Source: an uncultured cyanobacterium (GTDB lineage Bacteria > Cyanobacteriota > Cyanobacteriia > Cyanobacteriales > Chroococcidiopsidaceae). From it: 64,000 bases of DNA. How positions within the stretch are numbered: the first letter of the stretch is position 1; each line of letters starts with the position of its first letter. Positions 33,614 through 42,985 of this stretch are shown here, piece after piece. The notes below the pieces were generated by a model. The model did no database searches, had not been told where the DNA came from, and saw only the letters and a program-made list of their open reading frames with translations. Location: NCBI GenBank assembly GCA_946221495.1, contig CAMIFA010000003.1:17980-81979 (forward strand), written 5' to 3'. Position numbers and translations under genes: made by a program.

Positions 33614-36013
33614 CTATTCCACTCGTTCTAGTTGAGCAATTCTAGGGTCAATAATTTTTTGTCCCAGACTAGGAAACTTAATTGCTAGAGAGATTTTATT
33701 ACCTGCGCCGAAGATATGGGTTATTTCACCGATACCAAAGGTTTTGTGGAGAATGCGATCGCCTACTTGCCAATGAAGCTGACTTGTAGAAACGCCGGGA
33801 ATATCTTGACTGCTACGCCCCGAGTTTATTGGCGCGACATTACGTGATCGCTCTCGACTAGGGTACTGATTGTAACTACTAGTAGACTGTCTAGAAGTTA
33901 ATAATTCTTCTGGTAATTCTTTGAGAAACTGGGAAGAAACGGCAGGTTCGCGGGAACCGTACAAACGACGCTCCCGCGCATGAGAAATATACAACTGATC
34001 AATCGCACGAGTTATACCTACATAACACAAACGGCGCTCTTCTTCTAAAGCATTGGGATCGTCTAAAGAGCGGAAGTTAGGAAATAACCCTTGCTCTAGC
34101 CCTACAAGAAACACAACCGGAAATTCTAGTCCTTTAGAAGCGTGTAGCGTTAACAGTGAAACTGCTGTTTGTCCTTCTTTTAAGTTATCCAAGTCAGAAG
34201 TTAGGGCGGTACTTTCAAGAAAGGCGCTTAAAGAAGTCGCGTCTTCGGTTTCTTCTTCAAATTGCAATACGGCGTTATAAAGTTCTTGGACGTTTTGCAA
34301 TCTATCTAGGCTTTCGTCTGTTCCCTGATTTTGCAAATCTCGGACATAACCGGAGTCTTCCAGCACTCCTTGGACAATTTCTGATGGTTTAGTGTCCGTT
34401 TGTGCTTGCCAGTGGCGAATTAGTTGCGTAAAGCTGTTAACACCTTTAGAGGAGCGTCCTGCCAGTGTATTAACTGATGTTTCATCACTGAGGATTTCCC
34501 ACAGAGGCAAGTTTAATTGTTGGGCAGCGTTGATTAGTGCATCAATCGTGGCTTTACCAATGCCGCGACGTGGAGTATTAATTACTCGTAACAAACTAAG
34601 AGTATCAAACGGATTGACAATAGCACGTAGATATGCAATTACGTCTTTAATTTCTTTGCGATCGTAAAACTTCAACCCGCCGACAATTGTATAAGGAATG
34701 CCTGATCGCACTAATGATTCTTCAAATGGGCGAGACTGAGCATTAGTCCGATAAAGAATAGCGAAACTACCCCAGTGCATCTCTGCATCTTGGCGTTCTA
34801 TTGAACGTAGTTGATTGACGACAAATTGAGCTTCCGCAATTTCATCCTCCGCTTTGTAAAGATAAATCTGCTCACCTGCGCCGCGTGTAGGTTTAAGAAC
34901 TTTATCAATGCGTTGCGTATTATTTGAAATTAACTCATTAGCTGCTGCTAAAATATTTTCTCTAGAACGATAGTTTTCCTCTAGCTTTACCATTGTGCGC
35001 GTGTCTTCGTCAGGTAAGCCGTCGCCAAAATCTTCTTGAAATTCCAGTAGAATTGTAAAGTCTGCCATCCGAAACGAATAGATAGATTGATCGGCATCAC
35101 CTACTACAAAAACAGAGCGATTTTCCCAATTCCACTGATTCTTTCTAGTTTCGCCATTTGTTACTAATAAGCGAATTAAATCGTATTGAATCCGGTTCGT
35201 ATCTTGATATTCATCTACTAAAATATGGCGAAATTTCTGATGCCAGTAGCCTAATACTTGCTCATTTTGTTCAAATAGTCGTACCGGAACTAGAATTAAA
35301 TCATCAAAATCTAAAGCGTTGTTTGTTGCTAAAGCATTTTGATAGTAACTATAAACTTCGGCAATTACTCGTCCGCGATAAGTTGGCTGTTCTTTCTCAA
35401 AGTCTTGGGGTGATAAACCTTGGTTTTTGGCATTGCTGATCGTGTAGCGGACAGAACGCGGTTCAAATTTTTTGTCATCCAAATTTAGTTGTTTAGTGAC
35501 AATTTCTTTAACTAAGCTTTGAGCATCGGATTCATCAAAAATGGAAAAGTTACGATTCCAGCGTCGTCCTTTGTCGTCTTGGTATTTTTCAATATCAAAC
35601 CGTAAGATACGGGAAAATAAGCTGTGAAACGTGCCAATCCACAAATCTTTGATGTATGTTTTGTAAACGTGCGATGCCAAAGTGGCGCTGCCAAGGGCAG
35701 TACGCAGACTTGTTTGTTCATGTTCTGCTAATTTTGCCAAAGGCTTACCATATTTCTGAACTGCTAGTTGTTCAGCAAATAATTTTTGAATGCGATCTTT
35801 CATCTCCCGCGCTGCTTTATTGGTAAAAGTTACAGCGAGGATATTTTCGGGATCGACGCGGTGCTTGAGAATTAGATTAGAAATACGATAAGTAAGCGCT
35901 CTGGTTTTACCGGAACCAGCTCCAGCAACCACTAATAAAGGACCGCAATAATGTTCTACTGCTTGGCGTTGACTGGGGTTGAGGTGACTAAGAAAATCAG
36001 TGGTTGTGGTCAT
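33614..36013 (-). CDS. pcrA: ATP-dependent DNA helicase PcrA/UvrD
   Basis: This is an SF1A 3'-5' helicase of 799 residues, used in nucleotide excision repair and in clearing of replication obstacles. Motif I is VVAGAGSGKTRALTYR near residue 30, motif II is LVDEYQDTN, and motif III is FVVGDADQSIYSFR. Motif V/VI is in TLHASKGLEFPVVFLVG and RRLCYVGITRA. The C-terminus has the Tudor-like region that binds RNA polymerase in PcrA (WQVGDRILHKTFGIGEI). It is a singleton. Confidence 0.96.
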   Translation of the reverse strand: MTTTTDFLSHLNPSQRQAVEHYCGPLLVVAGAGSGKTRALTYRISNLILKHRVDPENILAVTFTNKAAREMKDRIQKLFAEQLAVQKYGKPLAKLAEHEQTSLRTALGSATLASHVYKTYIKDLWIGTFHSLFSRILRFDIEKYQDDKGRRWNRNFSIFDESDAQSLVKEIVTKQLNLDDKKFEPRSVRYTISNAKNQGLSPQDFEKEQPTYRGRVIAEVYSYYQNALATNNALDFDDLILVPVRLFEQNEQVLGYWHQKFRHILVDEYQDTNRIQYDLIRLLVTNGETRKNQWNWENRSVFVVGDADQSIYSFRMADFTILLEFQEDFGDGLPDEDTRTMVKLEENYRSRENILAAANELISNNTQRIDKVLKPTRGAGEQIYLYKAEDEIAEAQFVVNQLRSIERQDAEMHWGSFAILYRTNAQSRPFEESLVRSGIPYTIVGGLKFYDRKEIKDVIAYLRAIVNPFDTLSLLRVINTPRRGIGKATIDALINAAQQLNLPLWEILSDETSVNTLAGRSSKGVNSFTQLIRHWQAQTDTKPSEIVQGVLEDSGYVRDLQNQGTDESLDRLQNVQELYNAVLQFEEETEDATSLSAFLESTALTSDLDNLKEGQTAVSLLTLHASKGLEFPVVFLVGLEQGLFPNFRSLDDPNALEEERRLCYVGITRAIDQLYISHARERRLYGSREPAVSSQFLKELPEELLTSRQSTSSYNQYPSRERSRNVAPINSGRSSQDIPGVSTSQLHWQVGDRILHKTFGIGEITHIFGAGNKISLAIKFPSLGQKIIDPRIAQLERVE

Positions 36014-36072
36014 AAGGTGTAAGATGTGCGATCGCGCTCATATTAACGCTTCACACATAGTATCTCTTGTTT

Positions 36073-36738
36073 TTAGAGATCATCTGGATTAACGCCAAGT
36101 TCTCGTAATTTCGCCGCTAGACGTTCCGCTCGTTCAGCGCGTTCTTCGGCAGTGGGGATTCTTTTGCCAGCGTTGTCATACCAGTACAACCACTCACGGG
36201 TACGTGCTGTATAAGTGCCGCGCTCTCTACCAATTCCTAAGTTAATCTCAGGTAGCCATATAGGATTACCGTGCTGTAACACATACTCTCCATTTTCTAG
36301 CCGATACACTTCCAGAGGTTCTTTACGACGGCGACGGGGAGCATAAATTACGTAGTAGAGTACGCCTAGTTGAGCATATTGTTTTTTCTTTCGGCTGTAC
36401 TCGCGGCTACGAGTTTTAGAAACAACTTCCAGCATCAGAATTGGAATAATTCCATTTTCTTCCCAGAGAACGTAACTTAGCCGCAAGTCTTCGTCGAAAA
36501 TCCGCTCTATTCCTAAACTTAAGAAGCCATCAGGTACTAGGGGAGGCTGATCGGGATCGTAATAAATGCCCATATCTACGCCAAAAAACCAATCGTTGCG
36601 ATCTTGCCAAATCAGCGCCAGTACCCCATCTAGTAAGTTAGGAATTAGATTTTGCAGTTCATTATCCACAGGGGTATCGTCTGAGTCGGGTAATTCCTCA
36701 GCAGAAGGTAGGCAAGCAAGCGGATTGTACTTGAACAT
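36073..36738 (-). CDS. Uma2 family endonuclease-like protein (DUF820)
   Basis: The 221-residue protein matches the Uma2/DUF820 family that is greatly expanded in cyanobacteria and has a restriction-endonuclease-like fold. The PD-(D/E)xK-like core is suggested by the acidic YYDPDQPPLVPDGF, by LEVVSKTRSREYSRKKKQY and by GVLYYVIYAP. The C-terminus has a charged helix (TAEERAERAERLAAKLRELG), as in many members. Biological function is uncertain; some members may be mobile. It is a singleton downstream of the TPR remnant. Confidence 0.9.
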   Translation of the reverse strand: MFKYNPLACLPSAEELPDSDDTPVDNELQNLIPNLLDGVLALIWQDRNDWFFGVDMGIYYDPDQPPLVPDGFLSLGIERIFDEDLRLSYVLWEENGIIPILMLEVVSKTRSREYSRKKKQYAQLGVLYYVIYAPRRRRKEPLEVYRLENGEYVLQHGNPIWLPEINLGIGRERGTYTARTREWLYWYDNAGKRIPTAEERAERAERLAAKLRELGVNPDDL

Positions 36739-36986
36739 AAACCTTTGTCCTATGCTATGAGTCTATGTTATCTCTGCGGCTCTTGTGGGTGAGGTGGCGA
36801 TGCCCCTTGGGCGGGCGAACGCCATCGCGCTTGGATATCTTCAATAATTAATAACTTCCATTGCAGATACTAAAGAGGCTATTTATAAACTAAATTTGAG
36901 CAAAATCAATATCTTTAACACCCAATCTTAAATCTGTGCTGTTATATATACTCATCATGAAAATTTTATAAAGGCACGGGAGCAGA

Positions 36987-37328
36987 ATGCAATCAGCAGA
37001 TGAGTTGTATCAGCAGGCACGGCAGCGTTGGTTAGAAGTCATTGACTTGTCCGTTTACGATGATCAAAACATTATTTACGACACGATATCCATTTTGGAA
37101 AAAGCACTACGGCAAGATCCCACACATATTAAATCTCTCACCTTACTCACTTAATTGGTGATGCAGTTAGGTGCGTGTGCAGAAGCAAAGGAGATGATTG
37201 ACAAGTTGAAGTTGCTGGAACCTGAAGAACTTGAACACCAAAAGCAACTTGAGGTACTACAAAGAGACAATTCAGATCAGATTTGCAGTTATTTAGCAAG
37301 GCGGTGGAATGATTTTAAGCAAGAGTGA
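36987..37328 (+). pseudogene. TPR-like gene interrupted by an in-frame TAA
   Basis: The frame from the ATG at 36987 to the TGA at 37326 covers 113 positions. It reads as TPR-like helices (MQSADELYQQARQRWLEVID, later ISILEKALRQDPTHIKSLTL). A TAA at 37152-37154 interrupts it, and the same frame then resumes as LVMQLGACAEAKEMIDKLKL. No frameshift is needed; one base change would restore it. A restart at the GTG or ATG just after the stop could make the second half only. The function of the family is unknown. Confidence 0.65.
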
Positions 37329-37385
37329 GGACGGTAATTGAAGGTTATATGTTAGATTCTTACCAGGAAGAAGGAGGAAAGTCTG

Positions 37386-37892
37386 ATGCAGTCGGGGAGA
37401 AGCATTTGGCAAAGGATAGGAGACCTAGCCTTTCCTGGAGGTTCTATGATTGTGGGGGGATGGTTGCTGATCCATGGTTTTTCAAATTATCAAGTTGCAG
37501 TAACTTTCAAAGATAAAGCTCTTTTAACTACGGGTATTATCACTGAAACTACAACGCAATCAAACCTGGCTTCAAGTGGTTTGTCTGCTGCTCCGCCTTC
37601 GTATGTCTCAACTATTCAGTTTAAGACTGAAAAAGGAGAAGCAGCCCAGTTCAAAGCTCATGATATTTGTTATGAAGGTTTTCGACTGAACTCCTGTGAT
37701 GGGAAAGACGTGCAGGTCTTATACGCTTCTGATAACCCTCAATTGGCAATGGTAAAAGGAGGTTCTAGTCCTATGGATAAAGTTAAGCAAGCCATTGGAT
37801 TAGGGTTATTTATGCTCCTTGGCGGCATAATGATTTCTATATCAGAGCTAAAGAAGTACGGCGGATGGTTCAGATCAGAGCAGCATAGATGA
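37386..37892 (+). CDS. DUF3592 membrane protein
   Basis: The 168-residue protein has two membrane helices (about 17-33 and 134-152). Between them is an extracytoplasmic beta-rich domain with two Cys residues (ICYEGFRLNSC). The pattern GWLLIHGFSNYQVAVTFKDKALLTTGIITE is not read here beyond its match to DUF3592-type topology: TM, then a DKALLTTGIITETTT strand, then an end such as VLYASDNPQLAMV. The function is unknown. It lies 57 bases after the broken TPR gene on the same strand. Confidence 0.75.
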   Translation: MQSGRSIWQRIGDLAFPGGSMIVGGWLLIHGFSNYQVAVTFKDKALLTTGIITETTTQSNLASSGLSAAPPSYVSTIQFKTEKGEAAQFKAHDICYEGFRLNSCDGKDVQVLYASDNPQLAMVKGGSSPMDKVKQAIGLGLFMLLGGIMISISELKKYGGWFRSEQHR

Positions 37893-38252
37893 TGCATTTG
37901 AAGATTCTAGAACTAGCCTCCAGCAGCCTAAGACGGCGTTGGAGCCGAACAAGCTTATCGGTTTGAGTTTAGTGTTATCTGCGTTGGCTCAACTAGGGCG
38001 TTAGCTATTTGAGTTGTTGGCAAGGACTGCTGCAATTCACATTCACAGCGAAAACACAAGCGCGATCGCTTTGAGCAAAAAATATGAGCATTAACTCAAT
38101 TCCGGTTAACAGGACTAAGGGCATAAGCAACAACGATCGCTGCCAATACCCTCACTATACCAAGGAACTCTAGAATTGCTACAAGCATGGAAAATAACGT
38201 AAGCTCTTTATCTCCTAACTTGTTGTTTCCAATTGAGCATATTAGAAACTAA
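37893..38252. other. Intergenic between the DUF3592 gene and metK
   Basis: This 360-base stretch holds no complete gene. A short open stretch near 37890-38000 reads like the end of a lost gene (SLQQPKTALEPNKLIGLSL) but has no start. I see no RNA gene. Confidence 0.4.
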
Positions 38253-38286
38253 GGATTTTAGACTTTTAAGCAGCAATCTAAAATCC
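38253..38286 (-). terminator. Hairpin just after metK (probable terminator)
   Basis: The arms GGATTTTAGA (38253-38262) and TCTAAAATCC (38277-38286) are perfectly complementary over 10 bases, with a 14-base loop. It begins seven bases after the metK stop on the minus strand. A T-run is weak, so function as a terminator or mRNA stabiliser is uncertain. Confidence 0.5.
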
Positions 38287-38292
38287 GATAAT

Positions 38293-39555
38293 TTATCCTA
38301 TTGAAGCTGAAACTGGCTGACTTATTGCTGCCTTTAATATCTCTGCCTTATCAGTTTGCTCCCAAGGCAAATCTAAATCAGTGCGTCCAAAATGACCGTA
38401 AGCGGCGACATCTTGGTAGAAGCGACCACTGCGTTCCGATGGCAAGCGCTGTAAATTAAACGCTTGGATAATTCCGGCTGGACGCAATTCAAAATGCTGG
38501 AGCACCAATTCTAGCAAGCGATCGTCATCAACTTTACCAGTACCAAATGTTTCCACTAAAATACTAACTGGTCGCGCTACACCTATTGCGTAACTTAGTT
38601 GGACTTCACACTTATCTGCCAACCCAGCAGCAACAATATTTTTCGCAACATAGCGACAAGCATAAGCGGCACTGCGGTCTACTTTTGTAGGGTCTTTCCC
38701 AGAAAATGCGCCGCCTCCATGCCGCGAGTAGCCACCGTAAGTATCAACGATAATTTTTCGTCCCGTCAGACCAGAATCTCCCTGGGGACCGCCGACCACA
38801 AATTTGCCTGTAGGATTAACTAAAAAGCGCGTTTGGTCATCAGTCTGAATTTCGCAGTCGGCAAAAATCGGTTCTACTACCGTTGACCATAAATCTTCTT
38901 TAATCTTTGCTTGAACTGCGGTTTGGTCGGTAATGTCGCCAATACTAGATGTATGCTGAGTTGAAATTAGAATTGTATCAATACCTACAGGTCGTCCGTC
39001 TTCGTAGGTAACGGTCACTTGAGTTTTGCCATCTGGTCGCAGGTAGGGTAATTGACCAGTTTTTCGGACTGCTGCTAGGCGGCGAGAAATTCGGTGCGCG
39101 AGGCTAATAGGTAGAGGCATCAGCTCCGGCGTTTCGTTACAGGCGAAGCCAAACATTAGACCTTGATCGCCAGCACCAATTGAGTCAAATTTTTCTTCGC
39201 TATCCTGTTCCCGACTTTCGGCGGCAGTGTTGACTCCCTGAGCAATATCAGGAGATTGTTCATCTAAAGCTACTAAAATTGAGCAGCTATTAGCAGAAAA
39301 ACCGTTATCGACATCGGTGTAGCCAATATCAGCAATTTTCTTGCGAGCAATATCAACGTAATTTACCTGAGCTTTGGTAGTAATTTCACCTGTGATTAAT
39401 ACCAAACCTGTATTGACTACGACCTCTGCTGCGACTCGGCTAGTAGGGTCTTGGGCTAATAGTGTATCTAAGATAGTGTCAGAAATTTGATCGCAGATTT
39501 TATCTGGATGACCTTCGGTGACGGATTCTGATGTAAATAGATAGCGACGAGACAA
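38293..39555 (-). CDS. metK: S-adenosylmethionine synthetase MetK
   Basis: MetK makes S-adenosylmethionine from methionine and ATP. Using the TTG at 39555 gives 420 residues starting MSRRYLFTSESVTEGHPDKI, the usual cyanobacterial N-terminus, with AGGAGG eight bases upstream. A TTG six bases further up would lie only two bases from that site. Active-site motifs are present: GHPDKICDQISD near the start, SIGAGDQGLMFGFACNET in the middle, and GGGAFSGKDPTKVDRSAAY. It stands alone. The upstream spacer shows no SAM riboswitch that I can recognise. Confidence 0.96.
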   Translation of the reverse strand: MSRRYLFTSESVTEGHPDKICDQISDTILDTLLAQDPTSRVAAEVVVNTGLVLITGEITTKAQVNYVDIARKKIADIGYTDVDNGFSANSCSILVALDEQSPDIAQGVNTAAESREQDSEEKFDSIGAGDQGLMFGFACNETPELMPLPISLAHRISRRLAAVRKTGQLPYLRPDGKTQVTVTYEDGRPVGIDTILISTQHTSSIGDITDQTAVQAKIKEDLWSTVVEPIFADCEIQTDDQTRFLVNPTGKFVVGGPQGDSGLTGRKIIVDTYGGYSRHGGGAFSGKDPTKVDRSAAYACRYVAKNIVAAGLADKCEVQLSYAIGVARPVSILVETFGTGKVDDDRLLELVLQHFELRPAGIIQAFNLQRLPSERSGRFYQDVAAYGHFGRTDLDLPWEQTDKAEILKAAISQPVSASIG

Positions 39556-39563
39556 GGGCAATT

Positions 39564-39569
39564 CCTCCT
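39564..39569 (-). promoter_or_regulatory. Shine-Dalgarno site deciding the metK start
   Basis: CCTCCT on the plus strand is AGGAGG on the coding strand. It lies eight bases before the TTG at 39555 but only two before the TTG at 39561, so the inner TTG is the better start. Confidence 0.8.
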
Positions 39570-39760
39570 GGGATAGCTAGGCTGACGAAGTTTTGGTGAT
39601 CAGTTCAGTTATATTAGTTTGTCATCATAACAACATTTCTCACATCCAGAAGTAGCAGCCTTCCCAATGTTTTAAAACATCTAAACAGTAAAGCAGCAAC
39701 TTGGTGTAGTTGAATATCTTATATCATCTGTCTTAGGATAGGTATATTTATCCAGCTAAG

Positions 39761-40498
39761 TCAAGCTTGGAGAATTTGGATTTCGCTTAGTTGGGCGATC
39801 GCAACATCTGCTGTATCTAAATGCACTGCTGCTGGGTTGCCCCAACAAATGCCAATACAACCCGCCGCGCCAGCTGCCCGCGCCATTTCAATATCACCAA
39901 CTGAATCTCCTACCATTAAGGTGGCACTCGGTTCTACCTCTAGTTTTTGGCAAGCTTGGAGAAACAAAGCCGGATCAGGTTTACTTAGACCTTGATCTAC
40001 TCCCATTTGTAGCTGCACGTAATCATTTAGACAGTGATGCTCCACAAAAGCTTGTACCCGTGCAGTTGAAGCTGCTGAAAGAATTCCTAGTTTTAATCCG
40101 GCTGCCGATAAATATTGCAGCACTTCTAAGCTACCAACAAATAGTGGTGAAGGTGCAGTACCAATGAATTGATCCGCTTCCTCAAAAGCGCGACGAGCGA
40201 TTTCTTTTGACTCTAGCCACGATCGCCCTGTTTCCGCAATATAAGCAGCAGCAGCAATTTCAGTTTCGCCGCGACTTCCCACCGCTAACAACCCAGTTGG
40301 ATCAAGCTGATCGTCTTGGATACCAAACGCCATTAATAGCGGCTCACCAATTCCCGGAATTTGAGCATCAATTAAGCGCGATCGCTTTTGTCCTAGAGAG
40401 CGCAAATACGCTTGCGAATCTTCTAAAGTGCCATCTTTATCAAACACAATTGCCTGAATATTAGAAAACTTAACATTTTGACATTGAATAGTCGCCAA
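39761..40498 (-). CDS. HAD-superfamily hydrolase (phosphoglycolate phosphatase-like)
   Basis: The 245-residue protein has all HAD motifs: I, VFDKDGTLEDS (nucleophile Asp and acid Asp); II, ILSAAS; III, the Lys in SKPDPALF; IV, MVGDSVGDIEMA. A cap domain of about 80 residues lies after motif I (DQLDPTGLLAVGSRGE and following). This is the phosphoglycolate phosphatase-like subfamily; the substrate could be 2-phosphoglycolate or another small phosphate ester. The start is TTG or possibly the in-frame codon slightly inside. It is a singleton upstream of rpsA on the same strand. Confidence 0.85.
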   Translation of the reverse strand: MATIQCQNVKFSNIQAIVFDKDGTLEDSQAYLRSLGQKRSRLIDAQIPGIGEPLLMAFGIQDDQLDPTGLLAVGSRGETEIAAAAYIAETGRSWLESKEIARRAFEEADQFIGTAPSPLFVGSLEVLQYLSAAGLKLGILSAASTARVQAFVEHHCLNDYVQLQMGVDQGLSKPDPALFLQACQKLEVEPSATLMVGDSVGDIEMARAAGAAGCIGICWGNPAAVHLDTADVAIAQLSEIQILQA

Positions 40499-40529
40499 GA
40501 AACATTACCCCACTCAAAGATTCATCCAC

Positions 40530-40552
40530 AAAAAAAGAGGGATTTACCCTCC
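40530..40552 (-). terminator. Rho-independent terminator after rpsA
   Basis: Read on the minus strand, GAGGG-TAAAT-CCCTC is followed by TTTTTTT. It lies about 30 bases after the rpsA stop, so it would end the nrdR-rpsA transcripts. Confidence 0.8.
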
Positions 40553-40582
40553 TTCAATAAAACCTAAATTTCTAGCTAATTA

Positions 40583-41698
40583 CTAAACTTCTTCCACAGC
40601 TGCGACTTCTGCTAAATCTGTAGGAGCTTCTACAGAGGAAGTTGGGATGTCTTCTTCAGCTACATCCTCGACAGCCGATGGAATATCTTCCTCAGATATA
40701 TCTTCCACAGCCGATGGAATGTCTTCCTCAGCTACATCTTCCACAGCCGATGGGATGTCTTCTTCAGCTACAGCCTCGTCGCCAACAGCGCCGCCTTGCT
40801 GTTTAGCTAGCATCTGTTCTCGATACTTAGCCGCCATTTCTTCTGCCTGATCGTAAACTATCTGACGGTCTTTAATCATATCTCCTGGTTCCGGCTCTAG
40901 CTGTTTTGTAGATAGAGAAATACGACCTCGTTCCGCGTCTAAGTCAATGATCATAACTTTCACTTCATCATTGACATTGAAAACACTGTGAGGCGTATCG
41001 ATATGATCGTGGGAAATTTCGGAGATGTGCAACAAACCACTCACGCCGCCAATATCAATGAAAGCACCGTAAGGTTTAATACCGCGTACAGTACCAATGA
41101 CCACCTCACCAACTTCCAGGCGATTCATCTTCCGCTCAACCAAGGCGCGGCGGTGGCTAAGAACAAGGCGGTTACGATCTTCGTCTACTTCCAAGAATTT
41201 CAATGGTAGTTCTTCTCCTACCAAATCTTCCTTGGGTTTGCGGGTACTGATATGGGAGCCAGGAATAAAGCCGCGTAATCCTTCAATTCGCACCAATGCG
41301 CCACCACGATTGGTAGCAAATACACCAGAACGGACAGTCGCATCTTCTGTTTGCAACTGCCGCACCCGCTCCCAAGCGCGCATATATTCGATCCGGCGAA
41401 TCGAAAGCGTTAGTTGTCCATCTTCATTCTCGTCAGTAAGAATAAAGAATTCCCGCGTTTCATTAGCTTGTAAAACTTCTTCCGGGCTATCTACCCGGTT
41501 AATCGACATTTCTTGAATTGGGATATAAGCTGCTGTTTTAGCACCAATGTCAATCAGAGCGCCCCTCGGCTCGATACTGAATACAGTACCAGCTACAGTA
41601 TCACCTGGACTGAAGTGATAGTCGTATTTGTCGAGCAGAGCTGCAAAATCGTCGTGGGTAAAGCCTATTTCTGTAACAGTTGATTTCTGATTGACCAT
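40583..41698 (-). CDS. rpsA: 30S ribosomal protein S1
   Basis: This S1 protein has 371 residues, the short cyanobacterial form with three S1 (OB-fold) domains (about 30-105, 120-190 and 205-270). The third has GEVVIGTVRGIKPYGAFIDI. It helps place mRNA on the 30S subunit. After the last domain comes an acidic tail with four repeats of about 12 residues (EEDIPSAVED), encoded by near-identical DNA units. The gene follows nrdR on the same strand, in the cyanobacterial psbB-psbT-nrdR-rpsA order. Confidence 0.95.
   Translation of the reverse strand: MVNQKSTVTEIGFTHDDFAALLDKYDYHFSPGDTVAGTVFSIEPRGALIDIGAKTAAYIPIQEMSINRVDSPEEVLQANETREFFILTDENEDGQLTLSIRRIEYMRAWERVRQLQTEDATVRSGVFATNRGGALVRIEGLRGFIPGSHISTRKPKEDLVGEELPLKFLEVDEDRNRLVLSHRRALVERKMNRLEVGEVVIGTVRGIKPYGAFIDIGGVSGLLHISEISHDHIDTPHSVFNVNDEVKVMIIDLDAERGRISLSTKQLEPEPGDMIKDRQIVYDQAEEMAAKYREQMLAKQQGGAVGDEAVAEEDIPSAVEDVAEEDIPSAVEDISEEDIPSAVEDVAEEDIPTSSVEAPTDLAEVAAVEEV
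40644..40775. repeat. 36-bp tandem repeat encoding the acidic S1 tail
   Basis: Four near-identical 30-36 base units occur, each encoding (A/S)EEDIPSAVED(V/I). Copy number could vary by slippage without loss of frame, because the unit is a multiple of three. Confidence 0.85.
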
Positions 41699-41857
41699 GC
41701 TGGTTGTTTCCTGCTATTAATCTCCGTAAGTTTTTGCCTCCTATCGATGTATATGTACGCCGGGATAGGCACTTTACAGCTACATCTTAATTCCATCCTA
41801 GCGTAGGAGAGCTAATCTAAACGCATAAGCGTCCAGACAGATCATTATACCTGACTC

Positions 41858-42394
41858 CTAAGAGTGCGTGAACTCATATGTTGAATGCGTTGCTGAGGTA
41901 GGTTCTGTTACTGCTTGCTCTTGGGCAGGCGAAATACAGTTATTGTGGCGAGAAAGATCGTCTAATGTTTCTACAAAATCTCGAATTCCTTGAAATTGGC
42001 GATATACAGAAGCAAAACGCACATAGGCAACTTCACTTAATGACTTAAGCTGTTGTAGAACTAATTCTCCAATTTCTAAACTCTTAACTTCTCGGACAGC
42101 GCGTTGTTGAAGTTGAGATTCAATTTCATCTACTAGTGCTTCTAGCCGTAAATTAGGAATTCCGGTTTTTTGGCAAGCGTGCAGAATTCCCCGCAGTAAT
42201 TTTGAACGATCAAACAACTCTCGCTCACCGTTTTGCTTCAGTACAGTAATTGGTAAAAACTCAATCCGTTCGTAAGTAGTAAAGCGACGTTGGCAACTTA
42301 AACATTCTCGCCGTCGGCGAATACTTTGTCCTGCTTCTGTTGAACGTGACTCAAGCACTCGGTTATCTGGATGCTGACAGAAAGGACATTGCAT
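41858..42394 (-). CDS. nrdR: Transcriptional repressor NrdR
   Basis: NrdR represses ribonucleotide reductase genes when dATP is high. The start is the ATG at 42394 (178 residues, MQCPFCQHPDNRVLESR), because NrdR begins with a zinc ribbon, here CPFC and CLSC in RRECLSCQRRFTTYERIE. An upstream frame to 42436 adds 14 unlikely residues. The ATP-cone domain follows (about 50-140), with FDRSKLLRGILHACQKT. A C-terminal tail of about 30 residues is unusually polar. Confidence 0.95.
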   Translation of the reverse strand: MQCPFCQHPDNRVLESRSTEAGQSIRRRRECLSCQRRFTTYERIEFLPITVLKQNGERELFDRSKLLRGILHACQKTGIPNLRLEALVDEIESQLQQRAVREVKSLEIGELVLQQLKSLSEVAYVRFASVYRQFQGIRDFVETLDDLSRHNNCISPAQEQAVTEPTSATHSTYEFTHS

Positions 42395-42459
42395 AAATGC
42401 GTCCTTTAACAAGTTAATAAAGAGGGTATACCTCAAGCGTAAAACTAATATACAAATAT

Positions 42460-42486
42460 CCGCTGCTACCTTTGTAGTAGCAGCGG
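42460..42486. terminator. 10-bp hairpin between psbT and nrdR
   Basis: CCGCTGCTAC (42460-42469) and GTAGCAGCGG (42477-42486) form a perfect stem with a seven-base loop. TTTT follows on the plus strand and AAAA precedes the hairpin on the minus strand. It sits in the spacer after psbT. It could end the psbB-psbT transcript or stabilise its 3' end. Confidence 0.5.
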
Positions 42487-42525
42487 TTTTATGCTATGGA
42501 GTTTAAGTTCATTCAGTGAAAGAAT

Positions 42526-42621
42526 TTACTTTTCAATTCGGGGTGGTTCCCGAAAAGCGATCGCAAAGAATAGAGTTCCGATTGCCAGCGCCAAAATTAA
42601 AATGTAAGCAATGCTTTCCAT
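42526..42621 (-). CDS. psbT: Photosystem II subunit PsbT
   Basis: The frame gives 31 residues, MESIAYILILALAIGTLFFA and then IAFREPPRIEK, the standard PsbT sequence: one membrane helix with the basic C-terminus FREPPRI. PsbT lies at the photosystem II dimer interface beside CP47. It is the normal neighbour of psbB, which is 364 bases upstream here. Confidence 0.97.
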   Translation of the reverse strand: MESIAYILILALAIGTLFFAIAFREPPRIEK

Positions 42622-42821
42622 ACTAAATCCTATTCCACAAAACTATTAATCATAGTCTACCAAGCAAAAGAAAAGAACGGCTTAACTAATTGCTTAGGTA
42701 ATCATTGCCAAAGTAATTGTTTAACCGTTCTTAACATAAAGCATCCGTAGAGATTTAATTCAAGTGCAAACTTAAAGTAGTGCGCGATCGCCCTAAAGTT
42801 TTAACTGGTCGCGCTTTCGTG

Positions 42822-42856
42822 AGTCCCCCACCATACATAAAAGTTGGTGGAGGAGG
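42822..42856. other. Hairpin in the psbB-psbT spacer
   Basis: CCCCCACCA and TGGTGGAGG are near-complementary around an 11-base AT-rich loop. The spacer between psbB and psbT is longer than I would expect (364 bases), and the adjacent GC-rich sequence (GCCGCGCACTCTCC) may be a small repeat. Function unknown. Confidence 0.4.
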
Positions 42857-42985
42857 AACGCCGCGCACTCTCCTGGGTACTGGGGACTGGGAAAAAGTTT
42901 TTTCAAATTTGGTGGTGGGTAAAACCGAACACCAGAATATGCGCGATTTTACACATAGTACCACTACCCTAATCCCCAGTCCCTT

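Noticed and set aside
37325..37516. 63-codon frame overlapping the DUF3592 gene
   Set aside because: It is a shadow in another frame; the DUF3592 frame has clear membrane helices and strand patterns.
39556..39760. SAM riboswitch upstream of metK
   Set aside because: I see no kink-turn or conserved SAM-I/II/IV core in this 200-base region, and cyanobacterial metK is not usually riboswitch-controlled.
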